A stretch of DNA of 64,000 nucleotides, from positions 388,501 to 452,500 of the forward strand of contig JACVTC010000093.1 of assembly GCA_016946835.1 (NCBI GenBank). Direction: 5' to 3'. The DNA is from Neocallimastix lanati (nom. inval.). Lineage: Eukaryota; Neocallimastigomycota; Neocallimastigomycetes; Neocallimastigales; Neocallimastigaceae. A program made the translations under genes and the position numbers. Positions 41,346 to 52,979 of the stretch are shown here, piece by piece (position 1 is the stretch's first letter; every line of letters begins with the position of its first letter). The notes under the pieces were generated by a model that saw nothing but the letters and a program-made list of their open reading frames with translations, was not told the DNA's origin and did not search any database.

Positions 41346-42650
41346 AAAAATATTAAATTATTCGATATATTTCAATATATTTTATATATAGCATTAACAT
41401 ATGAAATTACTCTTAGATTTGTTACAAATTCATATAGTGTATTAGATAATTCATTTCCAGAAATTATAAATGATTTTAATATCTATTCCAAGAATAATGG
41501 ATTTGATATTCAATTAGAATTAACACTTTTTTCAGAACAAAATAATTCAAAAGGATATAATGATTATGACTTAACAACAGATTTATTTCTAAGAAAAAAA
41601 AATATGTATGATATATTTGCATATGATCCAACCTACATAAAAAATTTTTCACCTTATTTATTAGATTTAGAAGATTGGCTATCAAAAGACTATTTAGATC
41701 AATATTCATCAAGTGATTCATTAAAATTATCAGTATATAATGGTCATCGATATGGAATTGTATATATATAAATATATATATTTTCTACTTTTCATTTATA
41801 ACATATTTAATATATATTTTCATATATTTTTAATGAAATGTACTTTTTAATAATTTTGAAATTGATTAACTAATATGAAAACTTTTTATATTTATTTATT
41901 TATTTTTTTTTTTTTTGTAATAATATATACATGTTTCATAGCCATTATTTGTGGTATATATGATATTATATTCTAACATATTCTATCTAAATAAATATGG
42001 TAAAGATATTCCAACAACATGGGATGAATTAATTGAAACATCAAAAATCATTATAGATGAAGAATATTATAATAATAATAAAACCAATTTAATTGGTTAT
42101 AATGGTTTTTTTCCAGGTAATATTTTATCCTTTTTTACATTATAAAGTAATATAATGAATATTAAAAAAATTTAAAATAAATAAATAAATAAATATAATA
42201 AATTAATAAGTATAATAAATAAATATATATAAATTAAATGAATGAATGAATAATATATTTAATAAATAAATAAATAAATAAATATAAATATATATAAATA
42301 ATTAATGAAAGAATAAATAATTAAACAATTAATCATAAAATATTTTATTTTTTATATATTAAAATTAATTAAACTTTATATTATATAGATAGTGAAAACG
42401 CAATGTGTTCAATTTATCAGTTCTTATATTCATTTAGAAATAATGTAAATGATACTATTCCTAAATTCAAGAGTAATATAGCAGTAGAAGCATTAAATAA
42501 ATTAACAGAAATAAAAGAAAAAGTTTCATCTGGTATTGATTTTATTTTTAAATTTATTACATAATAATTAATTCTATACATATATATTTATATAAAAACA
42601 AATAAATATGAATTTAATTTACATAAATCTATATATTTAATATTTAATTA

Positions 42651-42701
<51 letters not shown>

Positions 42702-44260
42702 TGTTATTTAATTTTTATTATTGTTATTATTATTTTTATTGTTGATTATATATTATTAATTAAAAAAAAAAAAAAAAAGTTGAAATATTTATGTCAAATG
42801 AACCTTACAATATTCAATTAATAGCTAAGGGTAATATATTATTTTCTAATTTTTGGAATACTCTAGAATTTGAAAATTATACAACATCTGTATTACCAGG
42901 AAAAAAGAAAGGAATTAATGGATCCGTTATTGGAGGATATAATATTGGAATTAATAAAAAAATAAAAGATGAAAGAAAGATTGCAGCAATCAAAGTTTTA
43001 GAATATTTAATATCAGAAGAAGTTCAAAAAAATATTATCATAAAAAAATTACATTTAAACTCTGCTTTATCAAAATTATATGATGATGATGAAGTATGTT
43101 CCCTTACTAATTGTGAAATCATAAAAGAAATACAGGCCATGTCAAGGCCTAGTAATACATTAAAAAATTATGATATCTATTCTTCAAAAGCAATACATAT
43201 ATTTTTTGATTTTATAACAGGAAAAAAGACACCAGAGGAAGCATTAACAAAAATTGATGATATAACAAAAATATATTTTTTATCTGTAAATACGAGAGTT
43301 GGATTTATAATTTTTTGCATATTAATATTAACTACTGTAATGATACTATCTTCAATATTCTTAATATTAATTCCAAAATTTAAAGAATACTTTATTTTTT
43401 TCAGTACTGATCTTTGGATTATTTATTCTTTAGGATCAGTATTTATCATTATTGGTAATTTCCTTTATTTTGGTGAGCTATCAGGGACTAAATGCTCAAT
43501 GATCAACACTTTTTTAATAATTGGTATTGAGATCATTTATATTACCTTAATTTATAAACTAATACTTAATTTTCCAAAAACAAATAAATTTTCGAAATGG
43601 ATGAGTAATCATAAAATCATTTTCTTTATATTATTTATTGCCGTTGATGTTATTATATCTCTTATTTCTATTTTTGGAAAGGGATTTACTACGAAAGATA
43701 TTGTCTTTGATTTCAGTCAAAATTTTAGGGTTTGTAGATTCAATAATACCTTAGGAATATTAATATATATATATCAAAGAATCATTAATTGTGTCCTTTT
43801 TCTGGGTATTACATTTTTATTTTTTTTGGAATGGAATATCGAAGAATCATTACAAGATATCAGAAATTTTACTTTTACTATGATAATTAATGGAATTTCC
43901 CAGATTTTATTTATTTTATTCGATTTTTTGATTATCAATAATTATATTTTGCATTACACATTACATATTAGTATTAATTTACTATTTGTGTTCATGAATC
44001 AAATTTATATTTTCATCATAAGAATAATTATTTTGATGACGTGGTCAGTACCGGAAGATGAAAAAATAATTAATCAATTAATTATTAATAAACAATTCGC
44101 AAATATAACTGCATCAAATTATAATGTTATCATTAAAGCTTCAAATACTATTTCAAATTCGGAAACAGAAAGCAGTTCAATATCAAAACAATCCTCGGAA
44201 AATTCAAAAAAATATTTATCAAAAATATTAAATTATCATTATGCAACTAATCAAAGTTAA
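41346..44260 (+). CDS. Solute-binding-protein / class C GPCR chimera, at least four exons
   Basis: Exons as read: 41346-41759, 41942-42116, 42389-42532, 42780-44260, with GT...AG introns; about 737 residues without the start. Residues ~20-400 resemble a bacterial extracellular solute-binding protein (periplasmic-binding-protein-like II): KYGKDIPTTWDELIE is the hallmark 'P-T-TW-dEL' segment and SVIGGYNIGINKK the late strand. From residue ~410 there are seven hydrophobic helices (for example VGFIIFCILILTTVMILSS and CSMINTFLIIGIEIIYITLI) with a conserved Cys at the third helix and GNFLYFGE before it, as in class C (GABA-B/metabotropic glutamate-like) receptors. The tail is Ser/Asn-rich and cytoplasmic. 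This fusion suggests sensing of a sugar or other small solute at the plasma membrane (inference). The first exon is unresolved: an ATG at 41243 with donor at 41280 encodes a hydrophobic leader but joins one base out of frame at an A5 run. Confidence 0.88.
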
Positions 44261-45147
44261 TGGAAAAGTTGAATAGAATAAGTAATATTAATAATATATA
44301 ATTATAATTTATTTTATCTTTTCTATAAATATGAGAAATATTAAATTTAGAGTATTAAATAAATAAGTTTTACTTTTATTATTGTAAAAAAAAATATTTG
44401 AAAAATAAAAAACTTTAAAAATTTAATCTATTTTTAATATTTTAATAAATTTATCAAAATCCTTTGCTTAATTTATTATATCTGTTATAAACGAATAATA
44501 AAATAAATAAACTATTTTATATAAAAACCGCTTCAAATATATTTAATATATATTTTATTATACTCTTTTTATTTTAATTTACTCCTAACATTTCATATTA
44601 TTATTATTATTATTTTTTTCTCAAAAAGTATTTCTAGTTCATATTAAAATTTTTTCTTAATTTCATTATTTCTATCCTTTTATTTATTTTCAAATCCACA
44701 ATTATTTACCATAAATTATATATTATTTATATATAATAATAACAAATACTCATTCATTATGATAATTTATAATTTTTGTTTTTGTATGCTAATTTTTTTT
44801 TATTTTTTTATTTTTTTTTATTTAGTAGAAAAAAAAAAAATTAATCATATAATTTTTTTTTTTTTATTTTAAAGATAATTTATATTCTATTTTAATATAA
44901 TTTAATGATTAAATTCACTTTAGATAAATCTTTATACAATGATTATATGATTACTTCGAGTAAATATTCTTTTTTATATAAATCACTATATTTTTATTTT
45001 TATTAAGATAATATATATTATGTCATTCTTTTTCCATTGAAATATTAATCTTTTTAATCAAATTTATTGATTAAAAATCCATTTGTTCTTCAATAAAATA
45101 AATATTGAAATTAATTTATAAAAAAAAATATTTTTATTTTAATTAAT
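44261..45147. other. Intergenic stretch between GPCR and serpin
   Basis: The two genes converge here (plus-strand GPCR, minus-strand serpin), so the interval contains both 3' ends. I see A/T runs only and no gene. Confidence 0.65.
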
Positions 45148-46221
45148 TTAAATTTGTTCAACCTTTGCAGCAAATAACATATCATAACCAGCAGTCATCT
45201 TAGTAGACCTAATAATGAATAAGAATGGATGATCAATGTTCATAACTGGGATACCAACTTCAACTTCTCTTGAAACAAGAGCAGCAGAAGCAGCTCCAGC
45301 TTCAGTACCCTTTTCATCAACATTAAGGAATGTCTTAGTAATACAACGCTTGAGACTTAAATCATTTTCCTTCTTAATGACAGAGAAATCAGCCTTATCG
45401 GTGAAAGCTTCAACCATACCTAAAGCTTGTAATTCTGGCTTAAGGTCTGATTCGAAATCAACAGAAAACTTTGGTAAACTTAAGTCAACCTTTTGATTTT
45501 CTAATTTCTTAATAATAGTATTGTATTTTTCTTCAGTAAGACCCTTAATATAAGCATTAATTTCTTCTTTCTTTGGTAAAATAACTAATGCTTTTAAATT
45601 ATCCTTTTTGTAATCTAAAGAGATAGCTTGAACATCATCAGTTTCAGCATAATCTATTTTATCAACCATAGTCATGAAATCAGTTTCCTTTTCTTCCTTA
45701 TTGAAGTTCTTGAACTTTCTCTTCTTAGTAGCATTAGCTTGGAATTCCTTTTTCCAGTTACCCTTGAAATAAATGGCATTAATTAAAACCATAAGATCAT
45801 CTTTGTTGAGATTATCAATAATTTTGGTAATCTTTTCATGGGTATTATCACTAACCCATTTATTAATTTGATCGGCATCCTTTAATAATTCAACCTTTGC
45901 TTTATATTTCTTAATAGCATCAGTAAAAGCTTTTTCTGGTTCAAAAACAGTAAATGCTGCATTAGCAATATCAACAGAACCTAATTTTAATCTATAAGCA
46001 ACATCTTTGTTAGTATTATTTAATTCTTCAACATCTTTACTTTGTAAAGCTTTTAACATTTCAGATTGAGTAGTTTTAGCAGCACCATTAGCAGCTAAAG
46101 ACATAAGGTGGTAAACACTAACTGGTGATAATAAAACATTTTTACCATTATTATTTTTGTTAACTTCTTGGAAAAATGGAATTTGGAAAGTTTTAACAGC
46201 TGAAATATCTTCCTTTGACAT
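45148..46221 (-). CDS. Serpin (serine/cysteine protease inhibitor), intracellular type
   Basis: Intact single-exon gene of 357 residues, full length for a serpin core. Family landmarks in order: NVLLSPVSVYHLMSLAANGA (helix B region, residues ~27-47), INAIYFKGNWKKEF (strand 3A region), LSLPKFSVDFESDL (strand 6B region), the hinge DEKGTEAGAASAA starting at residue 302, and DHPFLFIIR near the C-terminus. The hinge with small residues at P15-P9 predicts a true inhibitor; counting from Glu303 as P17 puts P1 at Glu319, or Arg318 if the loop is one shorter. Known gut-fungal serpins ('celpins') are secreted and carry dockerins; this one has no signal peptide and no dockerin, implying a cytosolic role. 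Base composition is visibly less AT-rich, with many AAG/TTC/ACC codons, as in highly expressed genes or one acquired by transfer. The overlapping plus-strand frame at 45236-45496 is a shadow. Confidence 0.95.
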   Translation of the reverse strand: MSKEDISAVKTFQIPFFQEVNKNNNGKNVLLSPVSVYHLMSLAANGAAKTTQSEMLKALQSKDVEELNNTNKDVAYRLKLGSVDIANAAFTVFEPEKAFTDAIKKYKAKVELLKDADQINKWVSDNTHEKITKIIDNLNKDDLMVLINAIYFKGNWKKEFQANATKKRKFKNFNKEEKETDFMTMVDKIDYAETDDVQAISLDYKKDNLKALVILPKKEEINAYIKGLTEEKYNTIIKKLENQKVDLSLPKFSVDFESDLKPELQALGMVEAFTDKADFSVIKKENDLSLKRCITKTFLNVDEKGTEAGAASAALVSREVEVGIPVMNIDHPFLFIIRSTKMTAGYDMLFAAKVEQI

Positions 46222-47822
46222 ATTGATTTACTTTACTGATTATATTAATATATATTATACTATTATAAAAATAAAAAATAAAGTTAAATATTTTCTATTC
46301 AATTATTTTTAATATTCTAGTTAATTTTGTTATTGCTTAAGAGATTGTAAACAAAGAACAATAAATAAATATTAATAAATAAATAAAAAAAAATAAAAAT
46401 TTTAAATTTGTTACGGTATTTATCTTTTTTTATTAATGTCGTAAAAGGAAAATACATTAGAAAATATTATATAAATCAAAATATATAAATCAAAATATAT
46501 AATTCATAGGCAACTAATAGTGTAATAATATTATAATAATATATACATACAGTATATTATAATTTATTAACAAATTTATTAAATTATAATAATAATAAAT
46601 TTGAACTTTAAGATAAAAATATATAAAATAAAAATATAAAAATTTACATAAATATATTGTTATATGTTAAGCCTTTTTTCATTATTTATTTTATGAGGTT
46701 GTATTTATTCATTTATTTTATTTAAATATTTATTCATTAATTAAATAAGTATCTATTTATTTATCATTAATATAATATAATTACTTTTTATATATATATA
46801 TATATATATTTAAAATTAATTATTAATTATTTTTTGTAGTAATAAATTATTAATTATAATTACAAAACTTTTTTTACAATCCAAATAAACTATTTTATTT
46901 TCAAAAATTTTAACGATTTATTTCAATTAATTATATAAATTGTTAATTATTGATTTTGTTATAAATTATATTGATGTTAAATTTAATCCTTATTTATCTT
47001 TAAATTAATATTTTAATAGCACTAAAATTTACCTTTATTTCTATTTTACTTTTATTTTTTCCTTTATAATTAGCTTTATTAGTAAGTTTAAAAATTGAAA
47101 TAAAGGCATTTTTGTAATATTCAAAAACTTTGTTTAAAAAAAGAACTTTATAAAATTAATATCGTTATATTTTTTTTTTTTTTTTTTGTATAGTAAATTA
47201 TAAATACGTAATATTTATAATTATCAATACATTAAAAAAATGTATCATTAATACATTTATCTAATTAATATATTTAAAATGTATTTACTTAATAATTTAT
47301 TTATTCATATTTTTATTTAACTTTTTTATATATTTTTTCAATAATTATTTCTTTTATCAATTAATAGCATATTGCATTATATATATTTAATAATATATTA
47401 TAATATATATTATAAAAATTAATTAAAAAAAAGGCTTAACATTTTTATGGTAGTCATATAAATTTTATTTTTAAAAATCACATATAAATACACTTAAAAT
47501 ATATTATAATATATTAATTAATATAAAATTTACTATTAATTTTAATTTATTAAATATATTCATTGATCTTTTTTTTTTTTTTAAGTTTTTTTTATTATAC
47601 TCATTATTTACCATTGGGCCGTTTTTTTTTTTTAAAATATAGTTTTTTTTTAAAATCTTAATTATTATACAGAGAAAATATTTTATGTACCGCATTTTCA
47701 TCAATATATATAATAAAATTTTATTTATTTAAATTAGTATGGAATTAATTCTATCAGGAATTAATTTATAAAATATATTATTATAAACCTATAATTAAAA
47801 TACGAAGTACTTTTTTTTTGTG

Positions 47823-47854
<32 letters not shown>

Positions 47855-47910
47855 AAATAAATAAATAGATAAATAGATAAATGAATAATCTATAATAAAT
47901 AATAAAATTT
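46222..47910. other. Intergenic stretch (serpin promoter side)
   Basis: No supported gene. Contains A/T runs, a TA run near 46790-46810 and the AAATA array near 47826-47866. A 66-codon minus frame at 47504-47704 is Lys/Asn/Ile-rich noise. Confidence 0.6.
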
Positions 47911-48208
47911 GTTAACTAATCTAGTGCATTCAGGAATGTGGCGTATTTCGTATGTGGCTTGTTTTTTAAATAATTAATAAATAATAATTAAATAAATAAT
48001 AAATTTTCTTTTATATATATATATATAATTTATTAATATTCAATTATAAAAATAATTTTTTATAATTCTTTTTTAATAAAATATATTATTATTTCTTTTA
48101 AAATAATAATTTTTTATTTATGATTGTATAGAATATCTTAAAAATGTATGGCTTTATTTAAAAACATTTATACGCCACATTGAGAAATGCACGGTCCCCA
48201 TTGTTAAC
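47911..48208. mobile_element. Small non-autonomous DNA element with terminal inverted repeats
   Basis: The left end begins GTTAACTAATCTAGTGCATT and continues AATGTGGCGTA (47911-47947); the right end, reverse-complemented, begins GTTAACAATGGGGACC, GTGCATT, then AATGTGGCGTA (48208-48171). The ends share GTTAA, GTGCATT and AATGTGGCGTAT at matching positions. Both ends sit in TTAA, compatible with a TTAA target-site duplication. The ~220-base interior is pure AT-rich filler with no coding capacity, so this is MITE-like. Superfamily not established. Confidence 0.6.
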
Positions 48209-49277
48209 TTTATTAGTACAAAGTTAACTTCTAGCTAAAGTTTAATAAAATTTTAAATAATATTAATTTGTAAATAAAAATTAAATATAAATAAATACGT
48301 ATCTAGCAAAAGCCACAATTAAATATAAAAACAATTTTATCTGTACTTTAATCATTTATTTATATTCTATAAATAATAAATTTATATTAATTAATAAACA
48401 ATCTTTTATAAATGAAGAATCTCATTTGAAAATGATTTATAGTGATTAATATTTCTTTTACAGGGGTTCCAATTTCAAAATGCGGAAAAAGTTACTAACA
48501 TTTTGGAAGCTAAATACTTCTCTTACTATGTCACTTTCAATATTTGAAGATGAATAAGTTTTCATTTCATTATGAGCAATATGTGAGATGATGGGATATG
48601 ATATTTAATGAGATGGTGAAGCAAGACATTTTATTGAAGCCAATAGAGATGATGAAAATTTTGGGGAAATTGATAAAATAATTCAAAAGTCGTGGCGATC
48701 ATTATCAAGTCTATTGATGAATCAATTTGTAAAGATATCGAAGATTTAGAATCTGATTATGATATGGTCAAGAAATTGGAAGAGATAAACAAGAAGCAGA
48801 AGAACTTATCGTTGAAAAATTAATCAAACAACAATATGGAAGTTTTAAAATGTTTAGTTGATATGTTAAACATCTTTAACAAGCTTAAAAATTCCAATTA
48901 TTATATTAGTTAAAACAACAATAAACAGTATATATTTAAAGTATTTCCAAAAAAAATTACAAATACCTGAACCTGATAAAACAGTTGAAAATTATTTTAA
49001 TTTTATCAAATCTAAGAAGATATTTATCAGAATATTCAATGGATAAGCAAGACACATAATAATTATAATAACTATAATAACTATAATGATCCCATGAACT
49101 TAGAATTAGTATTTATTAGAAGCTACAAAAATATAAGCCACAAATAAAACAATTTCCAAAGAAAAGGAAATCTTAACAAATATCGCTACATCTGTAGTTA
49201 ATACAATGGAAGAACGAATGAAACCATGAATCAATCTAAATTTAACAATAATGATAATAACTATAATAACAAGCTTT

Positions 49278-49313
<36 letters not shown>

Positions 49314-50069
49314 GTAATTATAAAATCAATAATAATTACGATAAAAATAATAATAATAATAATTATAGAAATAATAATAAATAATATAATAAAAATAATA
49401 AAAGTTATAAAAATTGTAATAATTATATTAGTAATATCGAAAATAATAATTAACCTGTTGAATATGTATATAAATTATGATAATAATAATGATTGTACAA
49501 CTCCAAATAACAATAACGAATCAACTTGGATATATGATTCTGGTGCAGTTGTACACAATACTAATTGTAAGGAATGAGGTTAAACGCGACAGGTCAGCGC
49601 AATTTGAAGAAGGGAAGTTATTTGAAATATGTTTTATAAAAATAAGTTTTATTAATATTTAAAAATTTAAAATAATATTCAATTAATTAACTGATGTAAT
49701 ATTTCAAATTACTTGAAATTTAATTATATAGTTAATACAATCACGAAGAAAAAATATTTTCATTCGTGAAGTTTGCACAATTTATATTTTTAACGGAAAA
49801 ACAGTTTTAAAATGTAATTATAATATTAAAGAAATATTTAGAAATATGTTAGTAATAATTAATAATGAAAAGCTTCTAAAAAATAGATTTTAATTAATGA
49901 AAATGAATCTTATAGAAAAAGAAAAAGAATAAAATAAATTTTAAAATAAGAATTTCTATATTTATTTCGGCTGAATTACAAACCGAAAGAATCTTTAACT
50001 TTCAATAATTTATATAGAAAGAATATTAAAGAATTTATTATCAATAATTAATAAATAATTAATTTTGCA

Positions 50070-50152
50070 AAATGGGTTTAGGCGTGAGTCGAACCCATGA
50101 AACAATGGTCATGGCCAAGGTAACTACCCATTAGATCAAGGCTCTAACTTTA
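50070..50152 (-). tRNA. tRNA-like sequence, probably a tRNA pseudogene
   Basis: On the minus strand the block contains an A-box-like TTGATCTAATGGGTAG, then about 30 bases, then a B-box-like GGGTTCGACTC at the spacing of a tRNA gene, and GC content well above the surroundings. The acceptor ends (TTAGAGCC and GCCTAAACC) are only partly complementary, and no clean anticodon stem can be drawn; a CAT triplet lies near the expected anticodon position. I treat it as a degenerate tRNA or tRNA-derived SINE head inside the retroelement relic. Confidence 0.4.
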
Positions 50153-50460
50153 CTAACTGAAGATTTCGTTTTATAATCCACTTCCAGAATTCGGAAACCA
50201 GATGAATCTAATAGTTAGGCAAAACTTATACTAAAACCAAATTAAAATAAAATAATAATTAACTATTTTATTGTACAATAAAATTACATGATATTAATAA
50301 AGTAACATGAATAAAATATATAATATTAATACATGAATATTAATAATGTTTGATAATAATATTTAATAAAATTGATATTGATAAATTAATATAAGTTTGA
50401 TATTAATAAAGTAAAGATTCATTTTCAAGTTTTGATTTTAATTATTTTTTTTAAATTCTT

Positions 50461-50849
50461 TTATGAGTTCAGGGCTTCCCAAGATAATTCAAATAAAGGA
50501 TAGTCTTTCCATTTAATAAGATATTGAATTTTGCCATAATTCTTCCTTTTATCAAGAATTTTTTCAACTACCAAGTTTTCTAATCTTAAATTTTTTGTTC
50601 ATTATGAATTATAAGTGAACCATTGATCCATACTTTATCACCAGGTTTAAAATTTGGAGCTTTAATATGATGTTTGTCACCGAATTCTTCTTGTTTTTTT
50701 CTTGCTTGTTGTATATTTCTATTAAATGCTTTAAATAATTCTGAAAGATCTTTTGTGAATTCATCAGCTCGAGAAACATCTGTACTGTTCGGAATTGCTG
50801 GTGAATATCTTGGATTATATCCATAATTTTTATTTCTAGCAGAATTCAT
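50461..50849 (-). pseudogene. Ty3/gypsy integrase C-terminus plus chromodomain
   Basis: The first frame (50849-50586) reads GYNPRYSPAIPN, ARKKQEEFGDKHHIKAPNF and FKPGDKVWING, the post-catalytic region of gypsy integrases. After a frame change, LVVEKILDKRKNYGKIQYLI then KWKDYPLFELSWEALNS form a chromodomain, which in chromoviruses targets integration to marked chromatin. The stretch between the 'GDKVW' motif and the chromodomain is shorter than in intact elements, implying an internal deletion. No catalytic core is present. Confidence 0.88.
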
Positions 50850-51814
50850 CTATAATAATTCAATTCAGAAATCAATTAAGTATTAACTTCGTTACACAAA
50901 TGTGTTTATTAACAAATTTTAAAAAATACAAAATCAATTTAACTTGTGCTAACAGTTCTGAGATGGAATTCAAAGGATTTGGCAAGTACAAAGGCTCTTT
51001 TAATGGTTATAATATTACTTTAAATAAAGTATTCTATTCAAAAATGAAAATAAAAATTTGATTAGTAGAATTCAATTTGCCTATATGGAATTAATTTCAA
51101 TTACTAAACTTATTAAAAATGAACCACACCTTATCATTATAGATAATGATAATAATATTATTAATATTTATAGATCAATTGATGGACCCAATACATTCAG
51201 AAAAAAAAAAAAATAAATAATATATGATAATTTAATTTTAAACACTGAGGATGATAATCATTGACATAGAAGACTTGGTTATTTCTATCACAAAGATTTA
51301 TTAAAATTCGTAAAATAACATACAACCAGTAATATTAACCATGAAAATAATTGAATTATCTATGGTATATCTAAAAATGAAAAGATTGCTTCATAATAGA
51401 GTAATTCCTGATGTCACCAAACTTCTAGATGTTATACACTCATACATTGTTGGTCCTTTTCCAGTTTTGTTTTATGATTTTAAAATAATCATTTTTTTTA
51501 TTAATGAATTTTCAAGGAAAGCTTGAATTTTCACAATGAAAAGAAAATCAGATGTAATTGGTATTATTATCAATTTTTTTTTAAATATTTAAATAATCTT
51601 TTTCAAAAATTTTAAAATAACTAATTTCAAATCGGACCAAGGAAAAGAATATTGAAGTAAAAATGTTTACAAATTTTGCAAAAAAAATGATATTAGGAAA
51701 TTATGCTCATATCTATGAAATCCTTCAAACAATGGTATTGCCGAATGCTTCAATCAAACCATTCTTTATTCATTAAAATGCTTACTAAGCTGGAGTAAAC
51801 TTAACATTAGATTT

Positions 51815-51945
51815 TTGGATACTTAAAGTTGAGCTTTAGGTAATCTCTGGTTTTCTTAAATTCATTTTTCTTATAAGCCTTAGCCTTGATTGATTTTTCT
51901 ACCATATCTTTATCTCAGTAAAAGTTTACAATTGCTTTTTTTTTG
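51815..51945 (-). pseudogene. Short coding-like fragment, unidentified
   Basis: Minus-strand codons give DKDMVEKSIKAKAYKKNEFK then KTRDYLKLNFKYPKI before a stop. The region is less AT-rich than its right flank. It overlaps the end of the copia relic and may be part of another decayed gene. Confidence 0.3.
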
Positions 51946-52979
51946 GTTGAAATTTATATATGATATAAAACAAATATATGTAGTAACATATTTGTATATT
52001 TAATAATAATTATTAAATATTAAATTTATATTTTTTTTTGATAATAATTATTTTATTTTATTTTATTTCAATATGTATTATTATAATTATAATAATTGTA
52101 ATACTTTAATTCATATAAAATTTATATAGTTCTATATATTAGAATATATAAAGGAATTAGAATTATTATTTTAACTGTAAGAATATTATAATATTATTAA
52201 TAAATTTTACTAAAAAATCATTATTTTAAAAACCCACTTCTTATAAATTATTGCACATAAAAATCACGCATATCATATAATTTGTCACTAAAATTTTACA
52301 AGAAAGTAATTAATGAAATTTTCAAATTAATGAAAACATTTATCATTTTTTTTTTTTTTTTTTTTTTTTTATTTGTGAAAGATGAAATTCAACAATATCT
52401 AAATGATCAAAAAAAGTAATTCATAAAAAATATACTAAAAGATATATATTTTTTTATTTTTCAAATTAAATTAATTATTTATTTATTTATTTTTGAATAT
52501 ATAATAATGGTCTTCAATATATTTTTTTTATCTTAATATTTTTATTTTGAACATAAAAATATTCTTATTAAAATTAAAAAATAAAATAAAATAAAATAAA
52601 ATAATTTTAACAGAATTTAATTATCATTATTTTTAATTGTTATTACTTATTAATTATTTACTATTAACAAAAAAAAAAAAAAAAAAAATTTTTTTTTTAT
52701 CTTTTCTTTTTTTTATTTTTTTTTTTTATTTTTTTTTTTTTTTAATTTTTATTGGTGTTATTTTTTGTTTAATTATTCATTAATTTATTTATTTGTTTGT
52801 TCACTTTTATGTTATATAAAATATAGAGAAAATAAAATAAAATAAAATAAAATAAGTTTTTTATTGACTTTATTATTTGATTTTATATCATATATTATTA
52901 TTATTATTATAAGTTGCTTTGTTAAAAATTGATTATTATTATTATTATTTTTTTTTTTTTTTTATTTTTATATTAGATT
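51946..52979. other. Intergenic stretch
   Basis: No supported gene. Long A- and T-runs around 52348-52370 and 52671-52743, AAAAT pentamers near 52575-52600 and TTA runs. Its right end is the 3' flank of the ankyrin gene. Confidence 0.6.

Larger units (their letters stand above)
49567..50930 (-). mobile_element. Insert nested in the copia relic, carrying a Ty3/gypsy chromovirus tail
   Basis: The copia protease reading frame stops after VVHNTNCKE at ~49566 and resumes with KYKINLTCANSSEMEF at ~50925, so the intervening ~1.36 kb looks like an insertion. It contains a chromovirus integrase C-terminus and chromodomain on the minus strand (50461-50849), a tRNA-like block (~50075-50150), and two GC-richer patches (49570-49615, 49966-50000). 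I could not find a target-site duplication, and the 5' part of a gypsy element is missing, so the ends are approximate. Confidence 0.6.
48463..51826 (+). mobile_element. Decayed Ty1/copia retrotransposon, interrupted
   Basis: Plus-strand fragments in copia order: gag-like pieces (IIIKSIDESICKDIEDLESD, KKLEEINKKQKN) at ~48690-48800; a long Asn-rich AAT stretch; the aspartic-protease site WIYDSGAVVHNT at ~49530-49560; then, after an insertion (49567-50930), the protease remainder (CANSSEMEFKGFGKYKG), the pre-integrase HRRLGYFYHKDLLKFV near 51270-51320, and integrase core pieces around 51430-51780 including DVIHSYIVGPFP, INEFSRKA, SDQGKEY and NPSNNGIAECFNQTIL. Reverse transcriptase and RNase H are absent. 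Many stops and frameshifts make it dead. No LTRs were recognised. Confidence 0.88.

Noticed and set aside
41476-41721. 81-codon minus-strand frame
   Set aside because: Shadow of exon 2 of the solute-binding/GPCR gene.
47504-47704. 66-codon Lys/Asn-rich minus-strand frame
   Set aside because: Low-complexity composition, no conserved motif and no neighbouring support.
51341-51526. Separate 61-codon gene ending INEFSRKA
   Set aside because: It is an integrase piece of the interrupted copia relic rather than an independent gene.
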